Shown here in pieces: positions 19,734 through 31,197 of a stretch of 64,000 nucleotides of DNA. Both the position numbers and the translations under genes were made by a program. How positions within the stretch are numbered: the stretch's first letter is position 1; each line of letters starts with the position of its first letter. The stretch spans positions 32,495,501-32,559,500 of the forward strand of contig NC_091971.1 in NCBI RefSeq assembly GCF_036711975.1, written 5' to 3'. The notes beneath the pieces were generated by a model. It was not told the origin of the DNA, did no database searches, and was given only the letters and a program-made list of their open reading frames with translations. The DNA comes from Onthophagus taurus (taxonomy: Eukaryota > Arthropoda > Insecta > Coleoptera > Scarabaeidae).

Positions 19734-20939
19734 CACGTAACAAATTAATAATTCGAACAATTAATGGTTGCTTATTAACCAGTGAAAGAATAAAAAAAGA
19801 TGGAACTTGCGTTTAGTTTTGTCCTGACCAGAAGATGTTTGATCGTTTCACCAAGAGCACTATGTATGAGAAAGAAAGTTTTGAAACAGAAAGTAATGAA
19901 AATGACTTTATTATAGAAAATGCAGATTAAATATAGAATAAATAGACTTCGGACCTTTAGTTATTGTAAGTAAAATAGATTTATATATTATTTCTAAATA
20001 AATAAATATTTAAATGTGTTACGTACAATTATTTACAACCTGTTTCAAAAATTTACTCAGCAAGTGTATTGAAATGTACGGTAAATTTTTTTGAAATACG
20101 GTAATTTTATCTGTAAACTACGGTACTTTCTGACGCAGAGGTTGGCAACGCTGTGACGAACAAAGTCAATCAACGGAACGCGAAACGTTTGAAAATAAAT
20201 ATTTTGAGGTTATTTCTCACGCTGAAGAAATTACCGAATTAAATAAATCAGTCAACAAGACAACAATCGTCGATACTTATTCACAATTTTGGGCTAATTT
20301 ACCATCTTTGAATCTTCCTCAATTTAAAGGATCATACGAAGAATGGTTGAGATTTTTCGAATTGTACAAATCGCTCGTACATGACAATGCAAGGTTAAAT
20401 AAAATTCAGAAATTTTATTATTTACAATCTTGCTTGAAAGATGACGCTTTACGAATTATAAATTCACTCGAAATATCAGAAGCAAATTATGACGTAGCTA
20501 TTGAGCTATTACGCGAAAGATATGCAAATAAAAAGGTTTTGATACGGAATCACGTAAAAAACATTTTTGAGCTACAACCACTGACCCGAGAGTCGCACGT
20601 TAATTTAAGAAAACTTATCGACAATTTTCTAAAAGATTTTCGTTCTTTACAAACATTAGGTGAGCCAGTACAACATTGGGATACACTTTTAATACATATT
20701 GTGTCAATAAAATTAGATAAGCAAACACAACGGGAATGGGAAACTCATTCAAAAAACATTACCACGCCGAAATTGGATAAATTTGTAAAAGTTTTAAAAG
20801 AAAAATGCCAACTTCTTGAATCATTAGACGGTAAACTTGCAAATAAATTCAATGAACGTACAAATGAAAAGGTATCAATGCATATTACTTCAAATAACGA
20901 AAAAAACAGCCTTTTTGTCTTGCACTTTTTGCAAAAACA

Positions 20940-23900
20940 ATGATCATTTTACGTCATAATACTATTTTACATGACAAAAATTTTCATTTACGTCAAAGAC
21001 AAGCTACTAATATTAAAGCACACGTTAGTCGAAGCGAAATATCAAAAATTGATCACGATACCAAACAAAGTCGTTGGAGCGACGACGAACAAGAAAACGA
21101 TGAGAAACCGCCAATCACTATGACATCACAAAGTTATATTCCTAAAACAAGACAAATAATTTTGCCAACTGCTATTATTAATGTTTACAATAAGCACGGA
21201 GAATTCGTTAAATGTCGTGCGTTGCTGGATTCGGGCAGTCAATCAAATTTTTGCACCAAATTTCTGTTCGATAAATTGCAGTTAACGGGAAAAGATATAG
21301 CTGCACCTGTTTCCGGTATTAGCCAAAGCATTTGCAACATAACTTGTAAAACAGAGGCAATTATTAAATCAGCAGACTGTTCCTATCAAAACAAATTGGA
21401 ATTTCTTGTTATCGACAACATTACTGGTAGCTTACCACAAGCTTCGTTCGATACATCGAATTTTAGAATTCCTAGTGATTTAAAATTAGCTGATCCCAGT
21501 TACAACGAAACAAACGAAATTGATGTTTTATTGGGATGCGAAATATTTTACGACTTAATGAAACCAGATCAGCTAAAGTTGGGAAAGCACGGTCCTATAT
21601 TACAAAATACAAAGTTAGGTTGGATAGTTGCCGGACCCATGTTAGGAAAAATAAAACAGAAAAACGAAACAAGATGTTTTTTGGCAACCGACAATTTACA
21701 CAAGCAGATCGAACGTTTTTGGGAAATTGAAAATATTGAAATTGCAAACTCTAAATTGTCAAAAGAGGAAATGGAATGTGAATTGAATTTTCGCGAAGAG
21801 TTTGAAAGTGACGAAACCGGACAATTTACAGTTAAATTGCCTTTACGAGATAATCACATATCATTAGGAGATTCTTTTGATATAGCAAAAAACAGACTAA
21901 TTTCGCTAGAAAGAAAACTAGCAAAAAATTCAAATTTACGGCAGGAGTATAATAATTTCTTAAAAGAATATGAGGATTTAGGCCACATGACTCTTACTTC
22001 TTTCGATAAGTGTGATAATGACATTGTAATTTATTTGCCTCACCATGCTGTGATAAAACAAACGAGTAGCACTACTAAAGTAAGAGTGGTATTTGATGCT
22101 TCAGCGAAGACGACATCAGGCTTAAGTTTGAATGACGTTTTAAAGGTTGACCCAAAAATCCAGAGTGATTTGTTCGATATAGTTGTTAGAATGAGAATGC
22201 ACCCGATAGTGATAACCGCAGACGCAGAAAAGATGTACAGAGTGATCCTTATTCATAAAACACAAAGAGATTTTCAAAGAATATTATGGCGATACGACCC
22301 TAATGATGAAATAAAACCGTATCGTTTGAACACAGTTACTTACGGCACATCTAGTGCATCATTTTTAGCAACACGTATTTTACATCAGGTTGGCTTGAAT
22401 TGTAGAAATTCTAACGCAGTAGCTTCTAACATCATATTACGAGATTTTTACATGGATGATTTGATAACTGGTTCTGATGATTGGCAAGAAGCATTGAAAA
22501 TTAAAGATGAACTTACTAGTATATTGGCGAAATCGGGCTTTAAATTAAGAAAATGGCAATCGAACGATAGCAGGGTTCTACACAATGAGAACAACCGGCT
22601 AGACAAATTTCAGATTAACGACGGAATTGAGACGAGAGCGTTGGGAATTGTTTGGCATCCACGAGAAGACACTTTACATTACAGTACCGATTTTGAAATT
22701 AAAAATGACAAAATTACCAAACGGGTTATATTATCACAGGTGGCGCGAATATTCGATCCTTTGGGTCTCATTAATCCATGTATTATGAAAGCTAAGTTAA
22801 TTTTACAAGAATTGTGGCAATTACAAAGCGATTGGGATGATGAAATTCCGGACTGTTTAAAACAAAAATGGTCAAATTTTATTAAAAGCATCAAAATGAT
22901 AAGCAAAATAGCAATACCAAGACCGGTTATTGTAGCAAAGGTAGTGTCAATTACATTACATGGATTTTCCGATGCTTCGCAGGTCGCTTATGGTGCATGC
23001 ATTTACGTTTGTTCGAGCAATGATAATGGCGAAAAATCATCTCATTTGATTTGTTCAAAATCCTATTAAAACCTATTAAACAAATATCGATAGCTCGATT
23101 GGAATTATGCGGAGCATTTTTGCTTGCTTAATTGATGACAAAAATTAAATCAATAATGTTAACAAATGAAAAAATACAAATAAAAAATGTTTATTATTGG
23201 ACAGATTCAAGCATTGTTCTTTCGTGGCTGAATTCCGAATCGCATAAATGGAAAATTTTTGTGGCTAATCGCGTCGCGGAGATACAAAGATTGACAGAGA
23301 GCGAAATATGGAAACATGTTCCAACAGCTGATAATCCAGCAGACTTTGTTTCACGCGGTCTTAATCCCGACGAATTGCAAGGTAAGGAATGTTGGTGGAA
23401 AGGTCCCGAATGGATAACATTAGAAGAAACGCATAGGCCCCAGAACCACACGGTAACGATAGACGACGTACCTGAAGCTCGAAAGCAAAATATTAATTTT
23501 TCATATTTGATAGTGAATGACTTCGATATATGTACCCGCTATTCAACATTTTTAAAATTACAACATGTTATGGCATACCTACTTCGTTTTGTAAACAACA
23601 TAAGATCAGAAACTAAATTAAGCGGTTTACTTTCTTTGGAAGAACTAAATAATGCTACAATAAAACTATGCAAAATTGTTCAAAACCAATCTTTTATACA
23701 AGAAATATCTCTTTTGCAACAAGGGAAAATGGTTCATAAACAAAGTAAATTAGTATGCTTAAATCCATTTTTAGATAACAATAACTTAATTCGTATAGGA
23801 GGACGTTTAAGGCACTCCGAATTATCTTATGATGAGAAGTTTCCAATAGTTTTACCTGCAAAACATCATTTTGTTAAATTAATTGTTAAGTATTATCATC

Positions 23901-25009
23901 ATAAATACTTACACGCTGGCCCACAATTCGTTTTATGCCGTATTAGAAGTAAATTTTGGCCACTGGATGGTAGAAATACCGTACGTAGATATTTGAGAAA
24001 TTGTACAACTTGCTTCAGAGTCAAACCGTTAAATGTTGATCAATTGAGGGGCGATTTACCAGATTTCAGAGTAACACGTACACGACCATTTGCAGCAATC
24101 GGTTTAGATTATGCAGGTCCATATTTAATAAAAGATAGTAAGAGTAGAAGTCGTGTGGAACTTAAGGCTTATTTATGTATATTTATCTGCTTGGCTACGA
24201 AAGCTGTACATTTGGAACTGGTAACACAACTGACCTCAGAAGCTTTCATGAACGCCTTTAAACGTTTTGTATCGCGCAGAAGACTTTGCAGGACTGTTTA
24301 TTCAGATAATGGAACCAATTTCGTTGGCGATAATAATGATTTAAAGAACTTATATAACCTTATTAAAAAGACAGCTAAGGATGAAAATTATTATTCCTAC
24401 TTTGTTGACAATCACATAACATGGCACTTTATCCCACCAAGGTCTCCGCATTTCGGTGGTCTTTGGGAATTGGCAGTGAAATCTTTTAAATTCCATATTA
24501 AGAGAGTTTTAGGTGAAACTAAATTAAATTTTGAACAATTTTATACGTTGCTTACTCAAATTGAAGCAATCCTAAACTCCCGTCCAATATTACCTTTATC
24601 CTCTGACCCTACGGACTTGGAGCCACTTACACCTGGACATTTTTTAATTGGACAACCACTACAAGCAATACCTCAAGAGAACGTTTTCGACGTACCAACC
24701 AACCGTTTAAACAATTTTAAACAACAGCAACAATTGTTGCAAAGATTTTGGCGTGTTTGGAATCATGAATACCTACATACCTTACAACAACGTTTAAAAT
24801 GGACGCGCAATAATCATGACGTCCAGATTGGAACCATGGTTTTGTTGAAAGAGCAAAACATACCTCCACTACAATGGCGTTTAGGTCGTATAGAAGAACT
24901 ATATCCCGGCCAGGACCATATAGTGCGCGTAGTGTTAGTACGGACTAGAAACGGCATGGTAAAACGTGCAGTTGCAAAAGTTTGTCCGTTACCGATAGAT
25001 GAAGATTGA
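20940..25009 (+). pseudogene. BEL/Pao pol: protease, RT, RNase H, integrase, DUF5641
   Basis: Protease has CRALLDSGSQSNF near 21220. RT carries VRVVFDASAKT, DAEKMYR and FYMDDLITGS (YMDD type). A Peptidase_A17-like region and RNase H start (LHGFSDASQVAYGA) follow. A break at 23060-23130 (frameshift, then stop after IARLELCGAFLLA) disrupts RNase H; coding resumes at 23132 (YYWTDSSIVLSWL). Integrase has zinc-binding HHKYLHAG and CTTC, D in IGLDYAGP, D in YSDNGTNF, and E in FGGLWELAVK. A DUF5641 tail (WKRVWNHEYL-like RFWRVWNHEYL) ends at 25009. Apart from this break and the gag damage the copy is well kept. Confidence 0.92.
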
Positions 25010-25125
25010 CTCAGTTCAGTGAATATATTTTACAAATATTATATATTCCTATTTTTCTACAAATTTGTATTTGTTTTCATTTATGTATGTTAGTTTTAAA
25101 TATTGATATTTCAAGGCTGGCGGCA

Positions 25126-25361
25126 TGTTTTGTCTGGTGTTTTTGTTTTTTTTTGACTTAGAGTAATATTTGGTTATTTTTAAGTTGTAAGTTGGCAGCG
25201 AAATAAAAATGGACACTTCCTGTCGAATGAGAAAAGGTGTTAGGTGCGTTTTAGTTATCCTTTAGACAATTAAACCTAAATCTACGAATGTCACTTAATT
25301 AAAAACAAGAAAATAAAGAAATACAGTTCATTTCAAAATAAATAGCATACAGAACACAACA
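25126..25361 (+). repeat. BEL/Pao 3' LTR
   Basis: 236 bp, nearly identical to the 5' LTR, preceded by a short purine-rich tract (ggctggcggca). The target duplication acagt follows. Confidence 0.93.
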
Positions 25362-25929
25362 ACAGTTTCTAATTGTCAATTCAAATTTCTATTTTCAAGT
25401 GTTAGGGTGTTACCAACTGCTACATACCTATTTTCCTACATTGTCAAAATTTATTTTATTTTTGAGAAAAAAAAGGATAGAAACGCGAATTACAAAAAAT
25501 AGCATAAAAAACACGTTTCATAAGACTTAAAGCACTCATTCATTAAAAAACTCGTGGCTTCGCCACTCGTTTTTTAACTTGAATTCGTGCATTTCAAACG
25601 TGTCTTACGAAACTTGTTTTTTAATATACTATTATCTACGACTGCTTGGATAAGTCATCATTACCGCACTCATTTGAGGTGATTTGAGTTACGTAATGAA
25701 GTTCATTACCGCACTGGTTTCATTACGTTACGCATTTTTAGCCTAATCAGAACAGACTTAATTTATTGAAACGAGCAACAATACAAAAGAAAAAGTGCTC
25801 TCTACCTACAGAGAAGTGTGATTACACGACTCGGTCTACGACCTCGTCGTGCAATTCTCCACACTCGTACAGTAATTATGTTTCTAGTCCACTTGTAATA
25901 TAAATAACTATTTTGCAATAGTAGTAGAT
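25362..25929. repeat. Outer repeat layer, right part
   Basis: Noncoding continuation of the repeat at 16032-16325. It contains two hairpin-like palindromes, ctcgtggcttcgccactcg near 25550 and cacgactcggtctacgacct near 25815, and gcggtaatga-type phrases at 25650-25730. It meets the Gypsy-like integrase at about 25930. Confidence 0.45.
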
Positions 25930-26368
25930 TTAATGTTCGAAAAAGGATATTGATGCTTCTATCAATCTTGTAAAACGGTCAATTACAGTAAGAATGTACG
26001 TTGAACCATATGAAGGGGTAAAAGGGCCATTTAAGCCAATATGAATATGTTCAAAACGACCTCTTGGAATGTTGGACAGGTGATTTTGTATGTTTGTTTA
26101 TTTTAGAAGTTTGACATTTGATACAAGATTTTGTCCATGCAGTGATAAAAACATATTATTTAATATATTAATAATAACATTTAAATTAAAAATTTTGCGA
26201 TAATCTTATTCCAAGATGTGAAATATTATCAAAATTCATTGAATTTACTGTGATAGTAGCATACAGAAGGTCGTTGAGGCGAAATTGATCGATTTCTGGA
26301 ATTTGAACGAGATCTACTACGTGGGTATCGACAATTTCGACAAAAATTAGATTGCATAAATCTATTTC
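25930..26368 (-). pseudogene. Gypsy-like remnant: end of gag and first half of integrase
   Basis: Next to the LINE, the minus strand reads a gag end (NFCRNCRYPRSRSRS, PSVCYYHSKF). After a short noncoding gap, integrase follows: TAWTKSCIKCQTSK, HIHIGLNGPFTPSYG, TYILTVIDRFTRLIEAS, which contains the first core Asp region. Protease, RT and RNase H are missing between gag and integrase, so a large internal deletion came before or accompanied decay. The integrase continues at 16031 on the far side of the nested insertions. Confidence 0.75.
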
Positions 26369-26380
26369 TGTCTTGTAATT

Positions 26381-28650
26381 ACATTACATTACATTACATA
26401 GAATACATATCGGGTAGGCGGACCAACCAACCTTGCACCGCGACCCTAAGGATCTATTGTACCCCGATAGATATCGTTATCAAATTTCACCGTGCAGTCC
26501 AATGCTCTTAACGAATATTAATACCTTGCTCGGCGAAAAGTTATTCAGATCTTTTGAGGAGATAAACTGCGACCCAAAAATCGAGAATCTGATACGGTTA
26601 ACGGCAGGGCAGTGGCATAAAACATGCTCAACCGTCTCTGCTTCCTCCGCACATAGTCGGCATTCAACATCGTCGTCTAAACCCAACAAGTTGAGGTGTG
26701 CTTTTAATCGGCAGTGCCCAGTAAAAACACCCATTAGAACTTTTATCCTACTACGGGCAAGTCCCAAAATATTCCCGGGTTTGACAGTGGCGATGTTAAT
26801 AAACACCTTAGCATGTCTCATTCCAGGAGAACTAGTCCACAGTAGGCGAAGTCTCTCTTCAGCCCACACTCCTATTCTATATCTGTCCATCGCAAATTAT
26901 ACACCAGAGCCGACACCGTTTTCACGGCTTGCAGCGCCTGGAGAGCGGCTTGACTGTCTAAGAAAATTCGTACTGTCATGTTCTTCACCCCTCTTTCACA
27001 AAGGATTTTAGCAACCATGTCAATAGCCTGGAATACAATACAGTACGTACCCAGGCTGTAGGCTTGCTTGATTCGAGGTGTCTGGCAGTATACTCCTGCT
27101 CCTACCCCTTCAGGCGTTTCTGATCCATCTGTGTACAAGCAAATGTCTGCCCGAACCAGAGAATTTTCATTTTCGATCCAGGACTGCCGCTCAGGCAGTA
27201 CAATCTGGTATCGAGCATTAATCACTGATAGTGATACCGCCAAATCTGACGGCATTGATAGCACAGTATCAGTGCTTATAATGTCTTCCGCACCCCATTG
27301 GTAGGACATGTCGGAACAGTTTTGAGCATATTGCTTAAATCTGTAAATGGTTGTTCTAGCCACTTTCTCTATATGCAAATGCAGAGGAGATAGGCCAAGC
27401 AGAACCTCCATTGCTAGAGTTGGCGTTGTGCCTATCGCATCAGAGATTGCCAATACAACTACTCGTTGAATTCCTGAAAGTTTACTGATAACTGAAGTCT
27501 GTCGGACTTTCCTATACCAGGCTGCTGCTCCGTATGTGATCATAGGTCTAATCACAATCACATAGAGCCAGTACAGTCTTTCAGGGGTAAGACCCCAATT
27601 TCTTCCACAAATACTGCGACAAGTCCACTAGGATAGTCTAGCTTTGTGCAAAACTCCCTGCAAATGTCCATTCCATGACAGGGTTTTGTCTAGGATTACT
27701 CCTAGATATTTGACTTCCTTTGAGAAAGGAATTTCTTCACCTTGGATAGTTGGGCGGATTAGTCCATCCAACTTTCGCTTCCTGGTGAAGGGCACAACAA
27801 TTGTCTTTTGCGGGTTTATTGAGAGGTTCTCTCCCTTACACCAAGCGTAAATGGTATCTAGGGTCACCTGGAGGACTTTAGATATCCTCGGCAAACAGGT
27901 TCCTTTGACCATAACGACAATGTCATCAGCATAAGCTTGTATTTCCACACCAACGGCTTCGACTATCGCAATCAGATCGTCAACTAGGAGGGACCAAAGC
28001 AGGGGAGATAACACCCCTCCCTGCGGGCAGCCACCTCCCGGCCTGAAGCGTATCGTGTCACCGTGGAGTGAAGTAGAAACTATTCTACTATCTAGCATAT
28101 TGCGGATCCAACCCGCTATAGTTGCTTCCACTCCCCTGTCAAGAGCAGCTCTTTCAAGAGATTGTGGTATTGCGTTGTTGAACACTCTCTCTATATCCAG
28201 AAACGCACAAACCAAGATTTCTTTATCCTGCAGCGTCCTGGATACTCTACCAACTAAGTTGTGTAGAGCCAATTCTGCTGATTTTCCCGCTTGATAAGCA
28301 TACTGCTGGCGACTCAGTGGACCAGATACCAATGGCACCGTACGGATATACCGTTCCAGAACTTTTTCAAGGGTTTTCAGCAGAAATGACGTTAGGCTGA
28401 TGGGTCGAAAGGCATTAGAAGTAGGGACCGAACGGCCCGCTTTGGGTATGTAAGATACCCGTACCTTAGTCCATTTTGCCAGCACATATTTCCAGGCGAC
28501 ACTCGCTCTGAAAATTTTTACCAAAATTGGCAACAACAAAGACCTCCCCTGCTGTAACAAAGTAGGAAAGATATTGTCTTCTTCAGGCGATTTGAACGGC
28601 TTAAACGTTTGAATTGCCTGGTCCACGGATGTGTAAGTGACGACACTAAG
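26381..28650 (-). mobile_element. LINE with RT and RNase H (R1/I-like group), copy 2
   Basis: Minus-strand copy of the family at 2235-3476. The 3' end (left) has four ttaca repeats, the reverse of the 3' repeats in copy 1. A 12-bp duplication with one mismatch flanks it: tgtcttgtaatt (26369-26380) and tgtcttctaatt (28651-28662). It is 5'-truncated inside the RT domain. It sits in the gag part of the Gypsy-like remnant, both on the minus strand. Confidence 0.88.
26480..28650 (-). pseudogene. LINE reverse transcriptase and RNase H, damaged
   Basis: The RT (28650-27629) shows SYIPKAGR, RPISLTSFLLKTLEK, CAFLDIERVFNN, GGCPQGGVLSPLLW and QAYADDIVVM (YADD). A TAG at 27626-27628 interrupts the frame, which then continues unchanged through WGLTPERLYWLY and RPMITYGAAAW into RNase H. 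RNase H is damaged in two ways compared with copy 1: three residues including the catalytic Glu (QAEVFAI becomes QAI) are lost, and a 160-bp deletion at about 26890 removes the last catalytic region and shifts the frame. The Cys/His C-terminus is intact at 26480-26890. Confidence 0.88.
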
Positions 28651-28662
28651 TGTCTTCTAATT

Positions 28663-29349
28663 GATTTTGTAATGAATTAATTTGGGATTCCATAGCTAAG
28701 TGCTTGTGAGTAATGTTATGAAGCATTTTTTGACAATTAATATTAAAATCTGAAAAAGCCTTTAATAAATCAAATTGATTTGAATTGGATTGAGGTTGAT
28801 AAGATGGATTTAAATTTTGATTATGACTATTAATTTGAATGATTTTTGTGATGAATAAGTTTGTGATTAATAGATTCCCAAACAGTATCTGCTGCAGTAT
28901 CTGTAAAAGGTCGCTAGTATTTTCATTACCCGAGGAAAATAAAGCTACAGTAATAGTTTGTGGTAATCTTCGTTTTCACAATTTTAGTAGGAGGTCTTGA
29001 CTAATCATTTGTGTACCAGCTACAGTATTTAACATGCCTCTGTAAAAATCAGAGGGCTGTTGGTCTTTCATTTCGGCTCTGGAAAGTAACTGATCGAGAC
29101 GGTTTTCCTCACTGTTTGATAAACGAGAAATCAATACATTTTTGATGTAATTATTCAAATCTTGCTGTGGTGGACATGAAATAACATCATAAAGACTAGT
29201 AAACATTTCTGGAGGTAAATTTGTAATTACTAAACCGTATTTTGTCTTGTCAGAAGTAATTTTAGATAAATTAAAATGTACTTCGATTTGAGAAAATCAG
29301 ATTTCTGGATTTGAAATCCGGAAAGGAAACAGAAACAATTTACTTGACA
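28663..29349 (-). pseudogene. Gypsy-like remnant: gag
   Basis: The minus strand starts MSSKLFLFPFRISNPEI followed by a TGA where Trp is expected, then FSQIEVHFNLSKIT, YGLVITNLPPEMF, NNYIKNVLISRLSNSEE, RLDQLLSRAEMKDQQPSDF. This is the capsid-like gag of insect Ty3/Gypsy elements. After LLLKL a stop follows and a Gln/Asn-rich stretch continues to the LINE target at 28662. Upstream (29350-29640) is probably the 5' untranslated region; no LTR was identified. Confidence 0.75.
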
Positions 29350-29670
29350 TGATCACCACCTAGCCAAGTAGGGTGGCTTAATACAAACCGAATTTAGGGT
29401 TTTTATTTTGAAATTTACACGTCAAAAATGTACTACAATTAATAATAAGCAATAATCAAGCAGGGATAGAGAACGGCTGACAACCTCGTGGGTACCTCAA
29501 CTACCTCACGCAACTCAAATATCTCAAATGTACTTCCAAGAGATACAGAAGATGGACTCCCAATCAAGAAGTTAACGATAAAATCATCGATCACAACCAT
29601 CTCATTAACTAAAGAATGCACGAACTAAAGAGACTAGTCGAGTATTTCAATAAATAACTTTAAATCATAA
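29350..29670. other. Probable 5' leader of the Gypsy-like remnant, noncoding
   Basis: No supported coding region. The sequence upstream of the gag start holds the phrase cacctagccaagtagggtgg, which might be part of a primer-binding region, but no LTR boundary could be set. Confidence 0.35.
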
Positions 29671-29930
29671 TTAGGAGGTTGGTAAAAAAACACCAAAACC
29701 TATGTGAATTCCTTGTACAACTAATTTGAACCAGAGCTGTTTAATTTCCATCGCAAACTGAACATCAATTACAGTACAGAAATAACAATCTCTTACTCCT
29801 AGATTGTCTATCCATTCTAAAAAGATTGTAATCTTTGACATACAACATTTGATCACTAATATTAACATTCAACCAGGTCTCAGAAATATCAAGCTCTTCA
29901 CAACCTGACTGTAATAAATAATCAGTAATT
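29671..29930 (-). pseudogene. LINE endonuclease fragment
   Basis: The minus strand reads LDISETWLNVNISDQM, YVKDYNLFRMDRQSR and, in a shifted frame, QLWFKLVVQGIHIGFGV. This is the SETWL / YNxFRxDR region of an exonuclease-endonuclease-phosphatase domain from a LINE. About 85 residues survive, with stops and a frameshift. It is on the opposite strand to the LINE fragments that follow at 30432, so it comes from a different insertion. Confidence 0.65.
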
Positions 29931-30164
29931 ACTAAGCTCACTAAAGTGGGCTATCACTGATCTAGCATTCTCCACACGAAAGGGTCCCGTTACAAGAAAA
30001 TTAGTAATTATTAAATATTGAGAAAGCAATTAATAATAATCAAAAAATAAGAAATTAAGCTAAATTAAAATTAAGAGAAAAGAGAAAAAAATAAATTCAG
30101 GACTATCTAATAATGGAAAAATTAACAATAACTTCAATAAAAAAAGAATATATTATAATATTAT

Positions 30165-30310
30165 TCAGAAACAAGTTCGAAGAAGATACTGCGAACTTGT
30201 TTCAGAAGAAGGTTGCAACATGGCATACGAAACGTCAAACACTTTTTCAAAAGCCGACAGTTTTTAGGTCTAGTGATAGTGCTACTGTTAGTTCTAGTTT
30301 TAGTTCAAAG
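30165..30310 (+). repeat. Dispersed repeat with hammerhead-like core, copy 1
   Basis: Contains cagaagaaggttgcaacatg, then gaaacgtcaaac, followed by short (tagttctagttt)-type repeats. Copy 2 at 45612-45745 has the better hammerhead core CTGAAGA. Here the core is CAGAAGA, so this copy is probably dead. The frame at 30113-30373 spans it and is not regarded as a gene. Confidence 0.5.
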
Positions 30311-30431
30311 CTTATGTTTATTTTATATCAGCGTGCAAGCTATTACAATAACATTAAAAAAAGAGAGGCATAAAGAAAACAAAAAATAAATAAATGCAAG
30401 CGTTAGACATTAATAAAGTTCGAAGTCAATC

Positions 30432-31197
30432 CCCAATCCCCAAAGTAATGGTAACCTTATTCTTTTTTCTGATTTACGGCCTATCAGTATTTTGGCAGTG
30501 ATGTCAAAGGTATTAAAAAAAGTAATTAACATACAATTAAAAAAACAGCTGCACTACTGTTTTGGTTAGCGTATTAGACGACATTCTCTGTGCTACGGTT
30601 AGAGGTTTTGGTGACTGTGCTGGTTCTTTTAGACTACACAAAGGCTTTCGACACCGTAAATCACAGTCTTATGCTTTCAAGTTTGTGCCATCTGGGTCTG
30701 GATGACACAGCGGTGAATTTTTTCGTTGTTACTTGTCGGATCGCATGCAGTATGTCAAACTATCGGGTGAAAATGTATCTGGGGCTCGGTATTTGAAATC
30801 TGGAGTTGCTCAGGATTCTGTACTCTCGCCAATGTTGTTTCCGATTTATACCTCTGCTCTTACACGAAGTTTTAAGCACTGCAAGGTTCATTTGTATGCA
30901 GATGACACTCAGGAATATATTTCTTCAAAACCTGACGAGTTGGGCCGTGTCATTGCAGTTTTAAATGAAGAATTGAATAATCTGGTTTTGATGGGTAACC
31001 AGCACAGTTTGATCATCAATCCAAACAAATCAAAAGTAATGTTTTTTGGGCGACAAAAAGATATAAATGAGTTAGAATCGCATGTTAAGGTTATGGTTGA
31101 TGGATTAAGGCTTCCTTTAGTAAAAAAAGCTCGGAATATGGGTCTGATAATCGACCAGGAAATACGATTCCGGGAACATATAACATCACTTGAGCCA
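30432..31197 (+). pseudogene. LINE copy A, RT part (5' piece; continues at 33119)
   Basis: Begins in the RT with a degraded SDLRPISILAVMSKVLKK, then LDYTKAFDTVNHSL, GVAQDSVLSPMLFPIYTS and VHLYADDTQEY (YADD), and stops at GLIIDQEIRFREHITS. The expected continuation (AYAKLKMLYLMRQ) is at 33125, so this copy was split by LINE B. Frameshifts near 30730 and several stops show it is dead. CR1/Jockey-like group by motif style. Confidence 0.8.

Larger units (their letters stand above)
17142..19930 (+). pseudogene. hAT transposase C-terminal (dimerisation) region, split by CACTA-like insertion
   Basis: Two pieces, 17142-17319 and 19736-19930, join at the CACTA target to give LLSIPHSNATCERIFS, then KTKTRNKL and NGCLLTSERIKKDGTC. 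This is the hAT dimerisation domain with its conserved IPxSNAxxER and KTKxRN motifs. A TAG interrupts it near 19819, shortly before CPDQKMFDRF and a final stop at 19930. The DDE and zinc-finger regions are deleted. The join restoring the conserved motif confirms the insertion limits of the nested element. Confidence 0.85.
16972..20153 (+). mobile_element. hAT transposon, internally deleted, inside BEL gag
   Basis: Termini CAGTGTTGCCAACC (16972) and GGTTGGCAACGCTG (20153) are inverted repeats with one mismatch, flanked by the 8-bp duplication tgacgaac (16964-16971 and 20154-20161). Both ends carry multiple tacggta motifs as subterminal repeats. Only the C-terminal dimerisation part of the transposase remains, so the element depends on a partner. 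It contains a CACTA-like element. Confidence 0.93.
16780..20943 (+). pseudogene. BEL/Pao gag (DUF1759), interrupted by hAT insertion and frameshifted
   Basis: The N-terminal part (16780-16971) begins MEQLVKKRAVIKSQVTR and is charged and coiled-coil-like. It stops at the hAT insertion and resumes at 20162 (FENKYFEVISHAEE), with a one-base frame change across the join in addition to the insertion. From about 20300 a DUF1759 gag domain reads LPQFKGSYEEWLRFFELYKS, ending at a stop near 20943. Gag would form the particle around the element RNA. Because of the 3.2 kb insertion this copy cannot make full-length Gag. Confidence 0.85.
16326..25361 (+). mobile_element. BEL/Pao LTR retrotransposon, complete with both LTRs, carrying nested insertions
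   Basis: Left LTR 16326-16560 and right LTR 25126-25361, both TGTTTTGTCTGG...ACACAACA, are flanked by the 5-bp duplication acagt (16321-16325 and 25362-25366). A candidate primer-binding site (attggtccttcgagc) follows the left LTR. The LTRs differ at only about three positions (two substitutions and one T in a homopolymer), so insertion was recent. Without the nested hAT element the retrotransposon is about 5.9 kb. The order gag, protease, RT, RNase H, integrase is that of BEL/Pao. Confidence 0.95.

Noticed and set aside
30113-30373. 86-codon frame as a gene
   Set aside because: It spans the hammerhead-like repeat and its gttctag tail; the same repeat at 45612 does not keep the frame.
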